From NCBI RefSeq assembly GCF_029869925.1, contig NZ_CP118605.1, forward strand, positions 1,800,001-1,864,000: a stretch of DNA of 64,000 nucleotides. The letters are read 5' to 3'. Below are positions 35,882 through 44,178 of this stretch, one piece after another (position 1 is the stretch's first letter; the number at the start of each line of letters is the position of its first letter). Below the pieces are notes generated by a model, which saw only the letters and a list, made by a program, of their open reading frames with translations, was not told where the DNA came from and searched no databases. The position numbers and the translations under genes were made by a program. This DNA comes from Microbulbifer bruguierae (lineage in GTDB: Bacteria > Pseudomonadota > Gammaproteobacteria > Pseudomonadales > Cellvibrionaceae).

Positions 35882-38678
35882 AGTGACGTACCTCGCCGTC
35901 GCCGCTCACGTTATCTACACAGCGACCACACAACTCCGGGTGCTCTTTGTTGCTGCCCACGTCTTCGCGATAGTGCCAGCAGCGACCACACTTGGGCGCA
36001 TCCACTTTATGCACCGCAACCCGCAGGCCCGCCAGCTCGGTCTCTTGCGCACCAGCGGCGTCGGACAATGGCTGCACGGAAGTGGACGAGCAGATGAGTA
36101 CAAAGCGCAGCTCGTCTTTCAGTGCCGCCAGCTTTTCCTGCAGTGCAGGATCCGCAAACAGGGTCACGGATGCCTGCAGGGAGCCACCAATATTGCCGGC
36201 ACCACGCTGTTCTTCCAGTACCTTGTTCACCGCTGTCTTAACGTCGGCGATGGCATCCCAGAATTCACTGTCCATTTCCGCACCCTGCGGCAACGCCGGG
36301 AATTCATACCACTCCGCCAGCATCACACTGTCTTCCTTGTTACCGGGAACAAACTGCCACAGTTCTTCGGCGGTAAAGCTGAGAATTGGCGCGATCCAGC
36401 GGACGAACGCGTGCATGATATGGTACAGCGCCGATTGCGCAGAGCGGCGCGCGACGCTGTCTGCCTGGGTGGTGTACTGGCGATCCTTGATGATATCCAG
36501 GTAGAAGCCGCCCATTTCCACCACACAGAAGTTGTGCAGTTTCTGATAGATCTGGTGGAACTGATAGCGGTCGTAGGCGGCGATGATTTCGTCCTGCAGT
36601 TTGGCCGCCTGCTCCAGGGCCCAGCGGTCCAGCGCCAGCAGTTCATCCACCGGCAACAAATCCGTTTCCGGCTCGAAGCCCGCCAGGTTGGAGAGGAAGA
36701 AACGCGCGGTGTTGCGCAGGCGGCGGTAAGAGTCCGCGGTGCGCTTGAGGATTTCATCGGACACCGCCATTTCGCCACTGAAATCGGTGGCGGAAACCCA
36801 CAGGCGCAGCACGTCCGCGCCCAGCTTGTTGATAACGTCCTGCGGCGCCACCGTATTGCCGATGGATTTGGACATCTTGCGGCCCTGGGCATCCACGGTA
36901 AAGCCGTGCGTCAACACCTGTTTGTAGGGCGCGCAGTCATTGATGGCGATGGAGGTTTTCAGGGAGGACTGGAACCAGCCGCGATGCTGGTCGGAACCTT
37001 CCAGGTACAGGTCCGCCGGGAAACGCAGGCCGTCGCGGCGCTCCAGCACAGCGTAATGCGTCACGCCGGAATCGAACCACACATCCAGGGTGTCGGTGAC
37101 TTTCTGGTAGTTGTCGGCATCGTCCCCCAGCAGCTCTTTGGCATCCAGTTCAAACCAGACGTCCATACCACCCTGTTCAACCTTCTGCGCGACTTTTTCC
37201 ATCAACGCCGGAGTATCCGGATGGATTTCGTGGGTTTCTTTGTGCACGAACAGCGCGATAGGCACACCCCAGGTGCGCTGACGGGAGATACACCAGTCGG
37301 GGCTCGCATTCAGCATGGAATCGATACGCGCCTTGCCCCAGCTGGGAATCCACTGCGCTTCGTCCGCGGCTTTCTGCGCGTGTTCCAGCAGGTCGTTCTG
37401 CTGCATGCTGACAAACCACTGCGGAGTCGCGCGGTAGATCAGCGGGGTTTTGGTACGCCAGCAGTGCGGGTAGCTGTGTACCAGCTTGCCCTGGTGCAGC
37501 AGTACACCCTTTTCTTCCAGCAGCTCGACAATCTTGCCGTCCACCTTGTACACATGTTCGCCGGCAAACAGCGGCACCGAGTCCCGGTAAACACCGTTGT
37601 CGTCCACATAGTTCAGGGTTTCGATACCGTAGCGCTTGCCCACATTGAAGTCATCCGGGCCGTGGTCCGGCGCGGTGTGTACACAGCCGGTACCGGCATC
37701 GGTGGTCACGTGGTCGGCGAGGATCAGCGGCAGCTGCTTGTCGTAGAACGGATGGTTGACCTTTAAGTGTTCCAGCGCGGCGCCTTGGATGTGACCGACC
37801 ACCTCGCCACTCAAACCCGCCACTTCAAGCACTGCGTTTTTCAGTTCTGCAGCGACCAAAAGGCGCTCGTCGCCCACCTGCACCACAACATATTCCAGGT
37901 CGGCGTGTACGGAAACTGCCTGTGAGGACGGCAGGGTCCAGGGGGTGGTGGTCCAGATAACCACGGAAAGGTCGCCGTCACCGGCGTGGCCACCGGCGGC
38001 ATCGGCGATGGCCAGTGCCGCTTCTTTGGTTACCGGGTATTTCACATAAATGGAGAAGGAGGTTTTGTCCTGATACTCGACTTCTGCCTCCGCCAGCGCG
38101 GAACCACCCACGACACTCCAGTAGACCGGTTTGAATCCCCGAGACAGGTGGCCATTTTTCACCACGCCGCTAAGGGCGCGAATGATGTCGGCTTCAAACT
38201 GGAAATCCATGGTGCGGTAGGGGTTGTCCCACTCGCCGAATACGCCGAGGCGGATGAAATCTTTTTTCTGCCCTTCTACCTGTTTGGCGGCGTACTCGCG
38301 ACATTTCTGGCGGAAGGTTTTGTGATCTACCTTTACGCCGGCCTTGCCGACCTTCTGCTCCACTTTGTGCTCGATCGGCAGGCCGTGGCAGTCCCAGCCG
38401 GGCACGTAGGGGGCGTCGAAGCCACTGAGGGTTTTCGATTTGACGATGATATCTTTCAGGATCTTGTTGACCGAGTGACCGATATGAATATCGCCATTGG
38501 CATAGGGAGGGCCGTCGTGCAGGATAAACTGTTCACGACCGGCACGGGCTTCACGAATTTTTTCGTAGAGCTTTCCTTCTTGCCATTTCTTCAGAATTTC
38601 CGGCTCCCTATTGGGCAGATTGCCGCGCATGGGGAAATCGGTTTCAGGCAGATTCAGGGTCGCTTTGTAATCGGTCAT
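35874..38678 (-). CDS. ileS: Isoleucyl-tRNA synthetase
   Basis: Class I aminoacyl-tRNA synthetase charging tRNA-Ile, with editing of valine. 934 residues, near the E. coli 938. HIGH motif reads [11 protein letters not shown] (about 64-74), the KMSKS loop [12 protein letters not shown] (about 600-611), the editing domain contains [11 protein letters not shown], and a C-terminal zinc finger has CGRCWHY and [10 protein letters not shown]. It shares its coupled end with lspA. Upstream, 451 bases with two cloverleaf repeats separate it from ribF, so it probably has its own promoter. Confidence 0.98.
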   Translation of the reverse strand: MTDYKATLNLPETDFPMRGNLPNREPEILKKWQEGKLYEKIREARAGREQFILHDGPPYANGDIHIGHSVNKILKDIIVKSKTLSGFDAPYVPGWDCHGLPIEHKVEQKVGKAGVKVDHKTFRQKCREYAAKQVEGQKKDFIRLGVFGEWDNPYRTMDFQFEADIIRALSGVVKNGHLSRGFKPVYWSVVGGSALAEAEVEYQDKTSFSIYVKYPVTKEAALAIADAAGGHAGDGDLSVVIWTTTPWTLPSSQAVSVHADLEYVVVQVGDERLLVAAELKNAVLEVAGLSGEVVGHIQGAALEHLKVNHPFYDKQLPLILADHVTTDAGTGCVHTAPDHGPDDFNVGKRYGIETLNYVDDNGVYRDSVPLFAGEHVYKVDGKIVELLEEKGVLLHQGKLVHSYPHCWRTKTPLIYRATPQWFVSMQQNDLLEHAQKAADEAQWIPSWGKARIDSMLNASPDWCISRQRTWGVPIALFVHKETHEIHPDTPALMEKVAQKVEQGGMDVWFELDAKELLGDDADNYQKVTDTLDVWFDSGVTHYAVLERRDGLRFPADLYLEGSDQHRGWFQSSLKTSIAINDCAPYKQVLTHGFTVDAQGRKMSKSIGNTVAPQDVINKLGADVLRLWVSATDFSGEMAVSDEILKRTADSYRRLRNTARFFLSNLAGFEPETDLLPVDELLALDRWALEQAAKLQDEIIAAYDRYQFHQIYQKLHNFCVVEMGGFYLDIIKDRQYTTQADSVARRSAQSALYHIMHAFVRWIAPILSFTAEELWQFVPGNKEDSVMLAEWYEFPALPQGAEMDSEFWDAIADVKTAVNKVLEEQRGAGNIGGSLQASVTLFADPALQEKLAALKDELRFVLICSSTSVQPLSDAAGAQETELAGLRVAVHKVDAPKCGRCWHYREDVGSNKEHPELCGRCVDNVSGDGEVRHYA

Positions 38679-38792
38679 TGGCTATCTACTTCGGTTGTAG
38701 CTCGAAAAGTAATTCATCGTTCAACACTGCCTCTCACTTCGTTCGGGCCCAATGGCTTACGAAGCAAGAAACTTAGAATTTAAGCCGGAGTG

Positions 38793-38885
38793 CTGGGGAT
38801 CAGGTTTCAAAACCGTCGGTGACAGGACGTCACCGCCGGAGCGTACATGGATGTACTCGCAGCGATTTTGAAACCTGATCCCCAG
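38793..38885 (-). repeat. Cloverleaf intergenic repeat, copy A
   Basis: A perfect 20-bp inverted repeat (left arm CTGGGGATCAGGTTTCAAAA at 38793-38812, right arm 38866-38885) encloses two hairpins: GGTGAC/GTCACC at 38818-38834 and GTACAT/ATGTAC at 38843-38856. Read on the minus strand, the interior is clearly homologous to copy C at 51.2 kb (shared blocks CGCTG, TACRTCC, TGTACGCT, ACRTCC, TGT and CCGACG in the same order), although the outer arms differ. Folded, it forms a cruciform or three-armed structure. Confidence 0.8.
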
Positions 38886-38951
38886 TGCTCTGGCGCCACC
38901 GATGTATGAACAGAGCTCCGTTGATGAGCCGGGGGCCCATTGAAGCGATTC

Positions 38952-39081
38952 CGGTGGCAGCAGAACGCCGGGGGCGGATTTTCGGGACCGGGCTAGGCGC
39001 CCCCCTTCAACCCATCCCTGGGCGCTGCGGCGCAAACATCCTGTTTGCGACGCTCCCGAAAACCCGCCCCCGGCGCTCTGC
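38952..39081 (+). repeat. Cloverleaf intergenic repeat, copy B
   Basis: Outer arms 38966-38987 and 39054-39075 form a 22-bp stem with one mismatch (start CGCCGGGGGCGGATTTTCGG), and pairing extends with one more mismatch to 38960 and 39081. Inside are the hairpins GCGCCC/GGGCGC (38997-39025) and GCAAACA/TGTTTGC (39032-39048), the second with tip ACATCCTGT. CGGTGGCAGC at 38952 lies 15 bases before the arm, exactly as CGGTGGCGGC does before copy C. Confidence 0.8.
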
Positions 39082-39129
39082 TTTCGCATCTGGGTGAATT
39101 ACTTCGTCAGATACGAATTGGTCATTCGT

Positions 39130-40107
39130 TCATTTTGATTTGCTGTTTGCAAACCACGCTTTAGCGTTTTCAATGTCTGCGGCGATTTTCTGTTTGAGGA
39201 TGTCGAGGGACTCAAACTTCGCTTCGTCACGTAACTTGTGATGGAAAGTGACCGCGATTTCACGGCCATACAAATCGCCACTGAAATCGAACAGGTGCAC
39301 TTCCAATAGTGGCTTAGCGCCCTCGCCTTCCACCGTCGGGCGGAAACCCACATTGGCCACACCCGCCACTTCCATGCAGCTGCCGCTCATGGGGCTGCCG
39401 TCGGTGTGCTTTGCGGTCACCGTGTACACGCCGACCAGAGGCGAGCGGTAGCGGTGCAGGCGTACGTTGGCCGTAGGTGCACCCAGTTGCCGACCCAGTG
39501 CCCGACCGCGGGCCACAAGGCCGGTGATCCGGTAGGGCTTGCCCAACAGCTGCTCCGCCAGGGCAAAATCTGCACACTGCAGCGCCTCGCGGATGCGGGT
39601 ACTGCTCACACGCTCACCGGCAATCTCCAGGGTAGCCGTGTCCTCCACGGTAAAACCGGATTCCACACCGGTCCGCTGCAGTAGCGCATAGTCACCACTG
39701 CGATCGCAACCGAAGCGGAAATCATCCCCCACCACCAGATGGCGGATTGCCAGCCCATCCACCAGTACCTGCTGGACAAAAGCCTCACCACTTAGGCTGC
39801 GCAGGCGCTCGTTGAACTGCAGGCAAAGTACCCGGTCCACGCCAGCGGCAAACAGCGCCAGCACCTTCTCCTTGAAACGCATCAGTCGCGCCGGCGCTTT
39901 TTCGCCGGAGAAGTACTCGTGGGGCTGGGGCTCAAAGATGATCGCAACTGCAGGCAGTTTGTGCTCACTGGCACGGGCCCGCAACTGGCTGATGATGGCC
40001 TGGTGCCCAAGGTGCACGCCATCGAAAGATCCGATGGTCGCCACACATCCCCGGTGGCGCGGCCGCAGGTTGTGTAACCCGCGAATCAGCTCCCGTTGCT
40101 CGGTCAC
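39130..40107 (-). CDS. ribF: Bifunctional riboflavin kinase / FAD synthetase
   Basis: Makes FMN from riboflavin and ATP and then FAD. 325 residues: N-terminal adenylyltransferase (about 15-160; ATIGSFDGVHLGHQAIISQL with the GxxHxGH nucleotide motif) and C-terminal flavokinase (about 185-310; GRALGRQLGAPTANVRL and VANVGFRPTVEG). Lies 75 bases after murJ on the same strand; the neighbouring ileS is separated by repeats. Standard member of the murJ-ribF-ileS-lspA series. Confidence 0.97.
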   Translation of the reverse strand: MTEQRELIRGLHNLRPRHRGCVATIGSFDGVHLGHQAIISQLRARASEHKLPAVAIIFEPQPHEYFSGEKAPARLMRFKEKVLALFAAGVDRVLCLQFNERLRSLSGEAFVQQVLVDGLAIRHLVVGDDFRFGCDRSGDYALLQRTGVESGFTVEDTATLEIAGERVSSTRIREALQCADFALAEQLLGKPYRITGLVARGRALGRQLGAPTANVRLHRYRSPLVGVYTVTAKHTDGSPMSGSCMEVAGVANVGFRPTVEGEGAKPLLEVHLFDFSGDLYGREIAVTFHHKLRDEAKFESLDILKQKIAADIENAKAWFANSKSK

Positions 40108-40182
40108 GTTGCTTCACTCACCCTTGCAAAATCAAGCGGCGCAGTATAACGGATTTGCGGCCCCTCTGGGGACCGGCAAATT

Positions 40183-41811
40183 TCAGGAAGTGGCCCGAAA
40201 ATGCCGCGGGCGCAGGCCGCTGGCGAGCAGGGTAAGGCCATAAGCCGCACCACCTGCCGTCACCAGCGCGCCCATGCGCCAGGCACGCTGCCACCAGGAC
40301 CAGTCAAACCAGTGCGGCCAGAAATAAAGCAGCGTCAGTAAAACCGCCACCATCGCCAGGTTTGCCAGCAGCAGGCGCATCAGAAAGGCGCCCCAACCGG
40401 CCTCCGGCGCGTAAACGCCGCCCTCGCGCAAACCGCGATACAACAGCCAGGCGTTGATCGCCGCCTGCCCGGCGGTAGCCATGGCGAGTCCCATATGGCC
40501 GAGCTGGAAGTACATATGCAGGGGGATGACAAATAGCAGGCTCAACAGCATTTTCGACGCGATGGCGATCAGACCGAATTTCACTGGCGTGGCCGTGTCC
40601 TGACGCGCGAAATAACCGGGAGCCAGCACCTTGATCAGCATGAATGCCAACAACCCGAAGGTGTAGGCCCGCAGCGACCAGGCGGCCATGTCCATATCCC
40701 GCGGGGTCATATTGCCGTACTGGAACAGTACGGTGAGAAGCGGCTCGGCGAGAATGAACAGCGCCACTGCCGCCGGCAGCGCGATCAGGGTCACACAGCG
40801 CAGTGCCCAGTCGATGGTGTGGCGAAAGCGCTGCGGATCGCCACCGGCATGCTGGCGCGACAGATTGGGCAAAATCACCGTGGCCACCGCCACCCCGAAC
40901 ACCCCCAGAGGCAGCTCGGTAAGTCGATCGGAGAAATACAACCAGGTTACCGACCCCGTGGGCAGGAAAGACGCCAGCATGGTGTCCAGCACCAGGCTGA
41001 TCTGGGTCACTGACACCCCGAAAATCGCCGGCGCCATCAGGCGCAGGATTTTGCGCACCCCCCGATGCTGCCAGTCCCACCGCGGTCGGGGCAACAGTCC
41101 CTCTCTGGCGAGAAAGGGGATCTGGAACAGCAGCTGCACCACGCCGGCAATCAGCACGCCCCAGGCCAGGGCCATCACCTGTGGCTCAAACCACCCCGCC
41201 GCCACCGTCGCTGCAGCAATCAGCACCAGGTTGAGCAGCACCGGGGTCAGCGCGGGAATCGCGAAGCGGTCGAAGCTGTTGAGAATGGCTCCGGCAAATC
41301 CGGTGAGCGAAATCAGCATCAAATAGGGAAAGGTGACCCGCAACATGTCCGCAGCCAGGGCGAATTTCTGCGGCTCGCTGCCCCCCCACCACCAGCCGAA
41401 CGCAAAGATTCCGGCCACCAGCGGCGCGCAGAGTACGCCGAACAGAGTGACCAGCAACAGGGTGCCACCAAGGGCGCCGGCGACACGGTCGTTGAGTTCC
41501 CTGACCGCCGCGAGCCCCCCCTTCTGGCGGTACTCCGCGAGAACCGGCACAAACGCCTGGGAAAAGGCCCCCTCGGCGAAGAGCCGGCGAAAGAAATTGG
41601 GGATTTTGAACGCAACAAAAAAAGCATCCGCCGCGTCGCTGGCACCGGTGAGTCGTGCAAATACCACGTCGCGCGCCAACCCCATCACACGGGATAGTAA
41701 GGTGGCGCCACCAACCACGGATGTACCGCGCAACAGGCCGCGCTGAGAACTATTTATTTCTGTCTGAGCTGGTGCCCCAGATCCTTCCCTGTCGGGCGGT
41801 GATACGGCCAA
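40183..41811 (-). CDS. murJ: Lipid II flippase MurJ
   Basis: Inner-membrane MOP-family flippase carrying lipid II across the membrane for peptidoglycan synthesis. Up to 542 residues with 14 hydrophobic segments. Conserved stretches include GGATLLSRVMGLARDVVFAR, DAFFVAFKIPNFFRRLFAEG and AFSQAFVPVLAEY near the N-terminus. The frame opens at TTG 41811 (MAVSPPDREGSG), preceded by AGGAATAGGG. The first 30 residues are polar and not typical of the family, so a start further downstream is possible. Next to ribF in the usual order, but rpsT, its usual divergent neighbour, is 4.5 kb away because of an inserted module. Confidence 0.93.
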   Translation of the reverse strand: MAVSPPDREGSGAPAQTEINSSQRGLLRGTSVVGGATLLSRVMGLARDVVFARLTGASDAADAFFVAFKIPNFFRRLFAEGAFSQAFVPVLAEYRQKGGLAAVRELNDRVAGALGGTLLLVTLFGVLCAPLVAGIFAFGWWWGGSEPQKFALAADMLRVTFPYLMLISLTGFAGAILNSFDRFAIPALTPVLLNLVLIAAATVAAGWFEPQVMALAWGVLIAGVVQLLFQIPFLAREGLLPRPRWDWQHRGVRKILRLMAPAIFGVSVTQISLVLDTMLASFLPTGSVTWLYFSDRLTELPLGVFGVAVATVILPNLSRQHAGGDPQRFRHTIDWALRCVTLIALPAAVALFILAEPLLTVLFQYGNMTPRDMDMAAWSLRAYTFGLLAFMLIKVLAPGYFARQDTATPVKFGLIAIASKMLLSLLFVIPLHMYFQLGHMGLAMATAGQAAINAWLLYRGLREGGVYAPEAGWGAFLMRLLLANLAMVAVLLTLLYFWPHWFDWSWWQRAWRMGALVTAGGAAYGLTLLASGLRPRHFRATS

Positions 41812-42050
41812 GTCCCTATTCCTATTTACTGGTAGTGTTTACTGACTAGTGACAAAAATTGAAGGTATACAGACTTCACGGAAGTGATGGCCGGCAAGTC
41901 TACCGCAATCCAGCGCTGCCACCACAGACATCCCGTCGGCGTTCATGGCGACAGACAACTGGATGCCCTACTTTTGGCGCCACGCGGAACTATACTCAGT
42001 CTATGCCGTTGGCGAACCGCAGGGATTGCCGGTAACAAAGGAGAAACGGA

Positions 42051-42191
42051 ATGACCATCAATGCGCTGATTATCGCACTGCTTCTGGCGATTCTGCTGTA
42101 TGCCATTGTGGCCATAGGCCCGCGACCCCAGCGGGTGCGGGTACGTATCGAGCGGCCCCGTGACAGTCGCTATCGACGATACCAGAAATGA
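42051..42191 (+). CDS. 46-residue single-span membrane protein
   Basis: A short open frame MTINALIIALLLAILLYAIV... of 46 codons with a strong AAGGAGAAACGG site just before the ATG. Residues 4-22 form one membrane helix; the tail (24-46) is very basic, with nine Arg and one Lys, beginning PRPQRVRVRIERPRD. I do not recognise a family. It lies upstream of and on the same strand as the PdsO-like gene, 200 bases away, and divergent from murJ. The clean ribosome site and helix-plus-basic-tail build favour a real gene. Confidence 0.6.
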   Translation: MTINALIIALLLAILLYAIVAIGPRPQRVRVRIERPRDSRYRRYQK

Positions 42192-42391
42192 CTGCGACGC
42201 AGACTTTGCCAGAGGCGAACTGAATCACAGGGCGGCCTGTCACAATTCGCCATAATTGCTGCGGAATTTGCCCCGCTGGCGCCACGCCAGCGCCTCCTTG
42301 CGAGGTTTAAATGACGATCAACCGAGACGGTAAAGCTACCGGATCGGAAACAGAGAGCAGTCATTTCAAACCTATCGCAAGGAACACGATC

Positions 42392-43099
42392 ATGAAAAAG
42401 ATGTTGATGGCAGTAACCCTGAGCAGTCTGACCCTGAACACCATTGCTGCTGTGGCCACTACTGACACCGAGAAGAATTTGCAGGGCGACCCCCTGACCC
42501 CGGCCAAACAGGCCACTGTATTTACCGGCGCCGCCATTGCGGGTGCCGCCGTGGGTGGCCCGGTAGGCTTTATTGCCGGCGCCCTTGGTGGAGCCTGGCT
42601 GGGCGAACAGATCAAGCAAGCTGAAGAGGCAGACATGCTCGCAACTCAACTGACCGAAAGCCGCAGCGAATTGGGCAACCTGGCACAACAACTGGATGCG
42701 GCGCGCCTGTCCGCCAATGATGCCAAGCAGCTGGCAATGGAAAGCCTCGAATTCCAGATGCTGTTCACCACCGGAGACGACCAGCTGCAAGAGGCCCAGG
42801 AACACCAGGTCGCCGCCATGGCCGACTTCCTGAACCGCCACCCACAGCTGCAGGTGTACCTGGAAGGCCATTCAGACCCCCGCGGCAGCGATGGTTACAA
42901 CAATGTACTGTCCGACCAGCGTGCGCTCAGTGTGCAGCGGGCCCTGGAAGCCTGCGGTGTGGCGCCGGAGCGTATCGCGCGCCGCGCCCTGGGTGCCAGC
43001 CAGTCGAAGGCCACCAAGGGCGACCTAGACAGCTACGCCCTGGAGCGCCGGGTAGATATCCACTTCGGCCTGCCGGAATCCGTGGCCGGCACCTTCTGA
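42392..43099 (+). CDS. pdsO: OmpA-family protein, PdsO-like (sortase-system associated)
   Basis: Exported 235-residue protein: signal peptide MKKMLMAVTLSSLTLNTIAA, a glycine-zipper hydrophobic stretch (about 44-72, TGAAIAGAAVGGPVGFIAGA), a helical linker, and a C-terminal OmpA peptidoglycan-binding domain (VYLEGHSDPRGSDGYNNVL, SDQRALSVQRAL, ALERRVDIHFG). AAGGA precedes the ATG at 42392; an in-frame ATG 27 codons upstream lacks a signal peptide at its start. With the PdsR-like and PdsS-like genes just downstream it matches the OmpA protein of the proteobacterial dedicated sortase system. The family name rests on neighbours and architecture, from memory of the TIGR03784-03789 set. Confidence 0.8.
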   Translation: MKKMLMAVTLSSLTLNTIAAVATTDTEKNLQGDPLTPAKQATVFTGAAIAGAAVGGPVGFIAGALGGAWLGEQIKQAEEADMLATQLTESRSELGNLAQQLDAARLSANDAKQLAMESLEFQMLFTTGDDQLQEAQEHQVAAMADFLNRHPQLQVYLEGHSDPRGSDGYNNVLSDQRALSVQRALEACGVAPERIARRALGASQSKATKGDLDSYALERRVDIHFGLPESVAGTF

Positions 43100-43255
43100 A
43101 CCCAAAGTTTTTGAAACGCCGGCTTTCGAAGTAGTAGTTTTTGCGTCTGTCGTCTGAAAGATTGTTGAACCCCTGATGCCAGCGGCAGGTGCTCTGAAAA
43201 AGCACTCGCCGCCGGCTCCCCCCTGGAACCGTGCAACCCTGTAAGCTGTAACCTT

Positions 43256-43287
43256 GCGCGCGACATTGGTATGCCGCGCGCTTTTTT
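43256..43287 (+). terminator. Terminator after pdsO
   Basis: GCGCGCG and CGCGCGC form a 7-bp all-GC stem with a 12-base loop, followed by six T. It ends the pdsO transcript 157 bases after the stop and separates it from the regulator genes. Confidence 0.75.
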
Positions 43288-43361
43288 ATTGCGCAGATTT
43301 TTTGCCACCGCCCCCTCTGTTCGGGCATGATTTTCCGCCAGATAACCGAGAGTCACCCCGG

Positions 43362-43421
43362 ATAACAACGAAGATACCCTGGTAGATACCCACGTAGATA
43401 ACGAGCCAGATAACAACGAAT
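43362..43421 (+). repeat. Five tandem 12-bp GATA repeats before pdsR
   Basis: Five units at exact 12-base steps: GATAACAACGAA, GATACCCTGGTA, GATACCCACGTA, GATAACGAGCCA, GATAACAACGAA. All start with GATA(A/C)C and end in A; the first and last are identical. A sixth GATAAC lies 20 bases upstream at 43342. OmpR-type regulators bind direct repeats of about this spacing, so this could be an autoregulatory operator of the PdsR-like protein, but it may also affect the weak translation start. Function is inference. Confidence 0.7.
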
Positions 43422-43439
43422 CACGGTGCCCGAGCCCAG

Positions 43440-44132
43440 ATGACCAGCCCCACGATCGCCATCGTCGAAGACGAAATCGCCATTGCCGAGAACTACCGGG
43501 ACGCCCTGCGCCGCACCGGCTATCAGGTGAATCTCTATCACACCCGCCCGGATGCCCTGGCCGCCTTCAAACAGCGACTGCCGGATCTGGCGGTCATCGA
43601 TGTGGGTCTCGGCGCCGAAATAGAGGGCGGCTTCGACCTGTGCCGGGAACTGCGCGCGATGGCGCCGACCCTGCCGATCCTGTTTCTCACGGCCCGGGAT
43701 TCCGAGCTGGATATCATTTCCGGTCTGCGGCTTGGCGCGGACGACTACCTGACCAAGGACATCTCCCTCCCCCATATGCAGGCCCGAATCAGCGCCCTGC
43801 TGCGCCGGGTAAGCGCCATGCACTCTCACAGCGACGACAGCGAAATCGTGACCCAGGGCGCCCTGACCCTGGATGTTTCGCGCCTGCACTGCCACTGGCA
43901 AGGGCAGCCGGTAGACCTGACGGTGACCGAATTCTGGATCGTCCATGCCCTGGCCAGGCGCCCGGGGCACGTCAAATCCCGCAGCCAGTTGATGGAGGCG
44001 GCGCGCGTGGTGCTGGATGACAACACCATCACCTCCCATGTCAAACGCATCCGGCGCAAGTTCCAGACCATCGACGGCGACTTTGATGCCATTGGCACCG
44101 CCTACGGCATGGGTTACCGCTGGCAGGTATGA
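43440..44132 (+). CDS. pdsR: OmpR-family response regulator, PdsR-like
   Basis: 230-residue regulator: receiver with Asp54 (LAVIDVGLG) and Lys106 (DYLTKDISLPHMQARI), and an OmpR/PhoB winged helix (TLDVSRLHCHWQGQPVDLT, SHVKRIRRKFQTIDGDFDA, GMGYRWQV). The start is GTG with hardly any ribosome site. Wording such as VIDVGLGAEIEGGFDLCREL and ARRPGHVKSRSQLMEAARVV is, as I recall, typical of the proteobacterial dedicated sortase system regulators (TIGR03787). Paired with the kinase gene 46 bases downstream. Confidence 0.85.
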   Translation: MTSPTIAIVEDEIAIAENYRDALRRTGYQVNLYHTRPDALAAFKQRLPDLAVIDVGLGAEIEGGFDLCRELRAMAPTLPILFLTARDSELDIISGLRLGADDYLTKDISLPHMQARISALLRRVSAMHSHSDDSEIVTQGALTLDVSRLHCHWQGQPVDLTVTEFWIVHALARRPGHVKSRSQLMEAARVVLDDNTITSHVKRIRRKFQTIDGDFDAIGTAYGMGYRWQV

Positions 44133-44178
44133 AGCCGATGGAGAGAAAAAACACGCAACATCCACCGAGCCGCACACC

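Larger units (their letters stand above)
43100..43439 (+). other. Intergenic region pdsO-pdsR
   Basis: 340 bases without a gene. It contains the pdsO terminator (43256-43287), then an isolated GATAAC at 43342 and the five-unit 12-bp tandem repeat at 43362-43421 that ends 18 bases before the pdsR start. The promoter of pdsRS must lie here; I see no good -35/-10 pair. Confidence 0.55.

Noticed and set aside
35805..37766. 653-codon open frame on the plus strand
   Set aside because: It lies entirely antisense to lspA and ileS, which have clear motifs; long antisense frames are expected in GC-rich codon use.
42311..42391. Longer N-terminus for the PdsO-like protein
   Set aside because: The extra 27 residues are polar and would bury the signal peptide; ATG at 42392 has a better ribosome site.
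43362..43421. CRISPR or plasmid iteron array
   Set aside because: Units are 12 bases without spacers, degenerate, and directly before a regulator gene; no cas or rep gene is nearby.
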